A stretch of DNA of 64,000 nucleotides from Pseudomonas sp. B21-015 (GTDB taxonomy: Bacteria; Pseudomonadota; Gammaproteobacteria; Pseudomonadales; Pseudomonadaceae): assembly GCF_024749285.1 (NCBI RefSeq), contig NZ_CP087196.1, positions 3,720,001-3,784,000 on the forward strand, in the 5' to 3' direction. The notes beneath the pieces are model-generated. The model saw only the letters and a program-made list of their open reading frames with translations. It ran no database searches and was not told where the DNA came from. Made by a program: the position numbers and the translations under genes. The stretch's first letter is position 1; each line of letters opens with the position of its first letter. Positions 60,745 to 64,000 of this stretch are shown here, piece after piece.

Positions 60745-62370
60745 ATGAACGTCAGGACAATGAACCTCGCTCCAAGGGCTGCGGTATTTTTCTCACTCAT
60801 TATCCTGGTGGTTTTTGCACTGGGCATTGTCGCTGTGCTGCAAATGGGCAAGCTCCGAGAGTCCGAACAAGATGTAGAAAACAATTGGATGGCGAGTGTT
60901 CGTGAGATCGGTAAGATGAAGGCGGGTACCTTGCGTCTGCGCTTGGAAAGCATCCGCACTACTGTGACAACCGAAGAGCAGAAACGGCAAACCCAAATCG
61001 CTGCCTTGAGCGGCTATCGAAACGCTCTCCAGAGCACCCTCACCAATTATGTTCCTTTGATCTCGGGGCCGGCGGAGCGGGAGCTGTACCAGGCGGTCGC
61101 AACCGATGCGCAGGAGTACTTCAAACTGCTGGATGGGTTGGAGCCGCTGCTGCGAAGCGGTGATAATGCCGCTGCAATCGCTTTGATCAATACCCGCATC
61201 GCCCCTATGACCAACTCCCTGCAGGATAAGATGGACAAACTCTCGGACTTCAACGACGAGGGGGCCAAGCGTGCGGGTATCAATGCCTCGTCTGTCTACG
61301 GCAGTGGCGTGACGCTGGTGATTGCCCTGCTGGCGGCTACCGTGCTGCTCACCATCGTGCTGGCCACCGTGCTGACCCGCAGCATCACTTCGCCGATCAG
61401 TGATGCTCTGGCAGTGGCTGAACGCATCGCCGGCAGTGACTTGTCCAGGGACATTGGGGCCAGTGGCCGCGATGAAGCCGGTCGCCTGTTGGCAGCACTG
61501 TCGAAGATGCAGGCGAATCTACGGGAAACCATCGCCCACATCGCCGACTCCTCTACCCAACTGGCTTCGGCCTCGGAAGAAATGATGGCGGTGACGGAAG
61601 ACGCCAGTCGCGGGCTGGTGCGGCAGAACGACGAGGTCAATCAGGCGGCCACGGCGGTGACTGAAATGAGCGCCGCAGTGGACGAGGTCGCACGCAATGC
61701 CGAAGCCGCCGCGCAATCTTCCCGCGAGTCCATGGAGTTCACCCGCTCCGGTATCGAGAACGTGGCGCAGACCTTGAAAGCCATCGAAGGCCTGGCCGGC
61801 AACGTGTCCAGCACCGGTGAGCAGGTCAAGGCCTTGTCCAGCAGGGCGCAGGACATCAGCAAAGTGGTTGAAGTGATTCGGGCCATTGCCGAGCAAACCA
61901 ACCTGCTGGCACTGAACGCGGCCATCGAAGCCGCGCGCGCCGGCGAACAAGGACGCGGGTTCGCGGTGGTGGCCGATGAAGTACGGGCACTGGCCCACCG
62001 AACCCAGCAGTCGACCCAGGAAATCGAGCAGATGATCACGGCGATTCAGGCGGACTCGACCCAAGCGGTGAGCGCGATGAACATCAGTACGGAGATGGCC
62101 AACAACTCGATCTCAGTGGCGCAGAATGCGGATGTTTCGCTCAAGCAGATCGCTCAGGCCATTACCCAGATCAACGAGCGCAACCTGCTGATCGCCACCG
62201 CCTCTGAAGAGCAGGCCCAAGTGGCCCGTGAGGCCGACCAGAACCTGACCAGCATTCGCGAGCTGTCCATCCAGAGCTCGGCGGGCGCCAGCCAGACCGC
62301 CAGTGCATGCGGTGAGATGGCCAATCTGGCGACTGAGCTGAATCGCTTGGTTGCGCGTTTCAAGGTTTAA
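60745..62370 (+). CDS. Methyl-accepting chemotaxis protein with four-helix-bundle sensor
   Basis: A 541-residue chemoreceptor. It has a first membrane helix (about 10-33), a periplasmic 4HB_MCP-type domain (35-185), a second helix (about 188-210), HAMP ([20 protein letters not shown]) and a signalling domain with [20 protein letters not shown]. The ligand is not evident. The gene lies between two truncated IS5-type transposase genes in the same orientation. The AGAGAGT ribosome binding site and the promoter region start right at the copy 1 breakpoint. It may have come in with the rearrangement. Confidence 0.9.
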   Translation: MNVRTMNLAPRAAVFFSLIILVVFALGIVAVLQMGKLRESEQDVENNWMASVREIGKMKAGTLRLRLESIRTTVTTEEQKRQTQIAALSGYRNALQSTLTNYVPLISGPAERELYQAVATDAQEYFKLLDGLEPLLRSGDNAAAIALINTRIAPMTNSLQDKMDKLSDFNDEGAKRAGINASSVYGSGVTLVIALLAATVLLTIVLATVLTRSITSPISDALAVAERIAGSDLSRDIGASGRDEAGRLLAALSKMQANLRETIAHIADSSTQLASASEEMMAVTEDASRGLVRQNDEVNQAATAVTEMSAAVDEVARNAEAAAQSSRESMEFTRSGIENVAQTLKAIEGLAGNVSSTGEQVKALSSRAQDISKVVEVIRAIAEQTNLLALNAAIEAARAGEQGRGFAVVADEVRALAHRTQQSTQEIEQMITAIQADSTQAVSAMNISTEMANNSISVAQNADVSLKQIAQAITQINERNLLIATASEEQAQVAREADQNLTSIRELSIQSSAGASQTASACGEMANLATELNRLVARFKV

Positions 62371-62630
62371 CAGCCGCTTCAGTCTTGGCCTGCGGCCGCC
62401 CGACGTTAATCACCCTGACGTCGGTCGGGCCGCTGGTCTGTATTCGATCAATGAACAAGACCGTAGGAATCTTGAGCGGTTATTGCCCTTGCCCTGTCCG
62501 CCACTGAATGACCTCCAACACCGCACAACTCTCCCGGGTGAGCAGGTGGCAGCAGCTGGCCCCACTCTGAAAAAGACTTTCATCTCTGGTGAAATACCCC
62601 TTCTCCCACGAATCGAACGGTTGAGCCCCG

Positions 62631-63183
62631 ATGAAACAGATGTCCTTCGCCGATGCCGAGTACGCCGGCAAACGTAAGCAGACCTGCCGCGAGCGCTTCC
62701 TGATCGAGATGGATCAGGCGGTGCCCTGGAAGGGCCTGATTGCCTTGATCGAGCCACGCTATCCGAAGGGCGAAGGCGGCCGTCCGGCGTATCCGTTGAT
62801 GGCCATGTTGCGGGTTCATCTGATGCAGAACTGGTTCGGCTACAGCGATCCGGCGATGGAAGAATCACTGTATGAAACGACGATTCTGCGCCAGTTCGCG
62901 GGATTGAATCTGGATCGGATTCCCGATGAAACGACGATCCTCAACTTCCGGCGTTTGCTGGAAAAACATGAGTTGGCGGGCGGGTTTTTGCAGGTCATCA
63001 ATGGCTATCTGGGGGATCGTGGTTTGATGCTGCGCCAAGGCACGGTGGTCGATGCGACGATCATTCATGCACCGAGTTCGACCAAGAACAAGGACGGCAA
63101 ACGAGATCCCGAAATGCATCAGACGAAGAAAGGAAACCAATATTTCTTCGGGATGAAAGCGCACATCGGCGTCGATGCCGATC
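62631..63183 (+). pseudogene. IS5-family transposase, truncated copy 2
   Basis: The frame from ATG 62631 (MKQMSFADAEYAGKRKQTCR) keeps the N-terminal domain and the first catalytic aspartate region, GTVVDATIIHAPSSTKNKDG. It continues through KKGNQYFFGMKAHIGVDAD and then loses similarity at about 63183, before the second aspartate. The open frame runs on to 63290 through unrelated sequence. It is 3'-truncated against a broken chromate-resistance gene. Confidence 0.85.
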
Positions 63184-63256
63184 TGGGCTTCTGCGCAAAC
63201 GGGCCTCTTCACATCTGCGAAGGCCAGTTATGTGATTCACCTTGGCATTCCTTGCA

Positions 63257-63357
63257 CCAACGTATAAAAACTCGGCCTGTGGATCGATAAAGCGAGTGAT
63301 CAGCCAGGGACAGGCAATGCGGTCGATCTTCGGTCGTTCACGGGTAATCCACCTCAT
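63257..63357 (-). pseudogene. ChrB-type chromate resistance protein, 5' stump
   Basis: From ATG 63357, preceded by AGGAGGTG, the minus strand reads MRWITRERPKIDRIACPWLI and then TRFIDPQAEFLYV, the start of ChrB-domain chromate-resistance proteins. Family sequence ends there and the frame runs into unrelated sequence next to the IS5-type fragment. At most 34 of the expected residues remain. Confidence 0.8.
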
Positions 63358-63440
63358 GGGACACCTCCTGCCTGGCTCAGCAGGCTGGGTGATCTGGCAG
63401 GCCCAATGCCCGCCAGAGATCGTTAATCAATTCGTGCTCT

Positions 63441-64000
63441 CTAGCGCAGCAGATGCACGGCCAAGCCGGCGAGCGCACAGGCCATCAGCACCTGAATGAC
63501 GCCACGCTTGAAGCGCAACAGAGCGATTGCCGCTGCAATGGCGATGAATGCAGAGGGCCAATCAAGGTTGCCGCTGAAGCCCTTCGGCCACAGCACGTGA
63601 TAACCGAAGAAACACGCCAGATTAAGAATCACGCCGACCACCGCCGCTGTAATGGCAGTCAGTGGTGCAGTGAACTTGAGTTCGTTGTGGGTCGATTCCA
63701 CCAGCGGTCCACCTGCAAGGATGAACAGGAACGAGGGCAGGAAGGTGAACCATGTCACCAGGGCGGCGGCGACAGCCCCAGCCAGAAACACATGATCGGC
63801 ACCGAAAACCTGCAAAACATAAGCACCTATGAACCCCACGAAGGCCACCACCATGATCAGTGGCCCTGGCGTGGTCTCCCCCAGCGCCAAGCCATCGATC
63901 ATCTGAGTCGGCGTCAACCAACCATAGTGACCGACCGCGCCCTGGTAGACATACGGGAGCACAGCGTAGGCCCCGCCAAAGGTGAGCAACGCGGCCTTGG
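63441..64000 (-). CDS. chrA: Chromate transporter ChrA, C-terminal part (cut by window edge)
   Basis: The minus strand is open from the window edge to a stop at 63441, giving 186 residues. They start [20 protein letters not shown], which is the CHR-domain motif [10 protein letters not shown], followed by [20 protein letters not shown]. At least five membrane helices are visible, ending [18 protein letters not shown]. ChrA exports chromate from the cytoplasm. Here it precedes a broken chrB-type gene in the transcription direction, so the operon has been damaged downstream. The N-terminal half lies outside the window. Confidence 0.9.
   Translation of the reverse strand, partial: KAALLTFGGAYAVLPYVYQGAVGHYGWLTPTQMIDGLALGETTPGPLIMVVAFVGFIGAYVLQVFGADHVFLAGAVAAALVTWFTFLPSFLFILAGGPLVESTHNELKFTAPLTAITAAVVGVILNLACFFGYHVLWPKGFSGNLDWPSAFIAIAAAIALLRFKRGVIQVLMACALAGLAVHLLR

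Noticed and set aside
62410..62868. A 152-residue minus-strand frame across the IS5-type copy 2
   Set aside because: It is the antisense of the transposase and has the same kind of shadow opposite copy 1.

Overview
The window looks like a chromosomal segment of a Pseudomonas of the fluorescens group. The protein content supports this: two OprD-family porins, a ferulate catabolic cluster in the fcs-vdh-ech arrangement, a cyanase locus, a Pseudomonas-type DUF6124 protein and a QseB/PmrA-like two-component system. So do the many inverted pairs of GTGGGAGCGGGCTTGCCCGCGA-type REP elements between genes. No rRNA, tRNA or CRISPR array was seen. Names below rest on recognising families by eye, since no search was run.

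Layout. 1-9714: a hydroxycinnamate (ferulate) degradation island. It holds an acyl-CoA dehydrogenase cut by the window edge, a thiolase, feruloyl-CoA synthetase, vanillin dehydrogenase and feruloyl-CoA hydratase/lyase on the minus strand. A divergent MarR regulator, an OprD porin and an MFS aromatic-acid transporter follow. 9715-13893: a mobile-element graveyard (IS1182 and IS66 remnants) around a flavodoxin/WrbA-like gene, an HxlR regulator and a secreted monooxygenase-like protein; two of these genes share a promoter architecture. 14181-17250: a rearranged patch with a 426-bp duplication carrying an FKBP prolyl isomerase, the stump of a second kef-type antiporter gene, and two related MITE-like elements flanking an orphan membrane protein.

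17306-26429: a diguanylate cyclase, then a tri/dicarboxylate locus made of an MCP, an OprD porin, a CitMHS transporter, DctA, a PrpF/GalD-type tautomerase and a divergent LysR. 26547-30150: a kef-type antiporter, an AlkC-like DNA repair protein and cytochrome b561. 30337-36682: seven tightly overlapping plus-strand genes encoding a thermostable-hemolysin-family protein, an acyl-AMP ligase-like protein, a TenA/heme-oxygenase-like protein, an SDR, an exported TPR protein, a response regulator and a sensor kinase. They are preceded by a 40-bp dyad of hexamer-N5-hexamer sites. This operon is the best candidate for an undescribed system.

36827-48261: DUF6124 with a strikingly structured leader, DUF4287, a LysR/GMC oxidoreductase/MFS set, DUF427, a PhoD-like phosphatase pair, topoisomerase III and a GNAT. 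48262-59147: small conserved proteins, the cynR/cynS/cynT locus, a BON protein, a ProA-like dehydrogenase, a DUF3616 protein, glutaminase, DoxX, a dienelactone hydrolase and an MFS transporter. 59277-64000: a decayed XRE-cupin regulator, a 16-residue Met/Cys-rich peptide gene with its own ribosome binding site and terminator, an MCP sandwiched between two broken IS5-type transposases, and truncated chromate-resistance genes.
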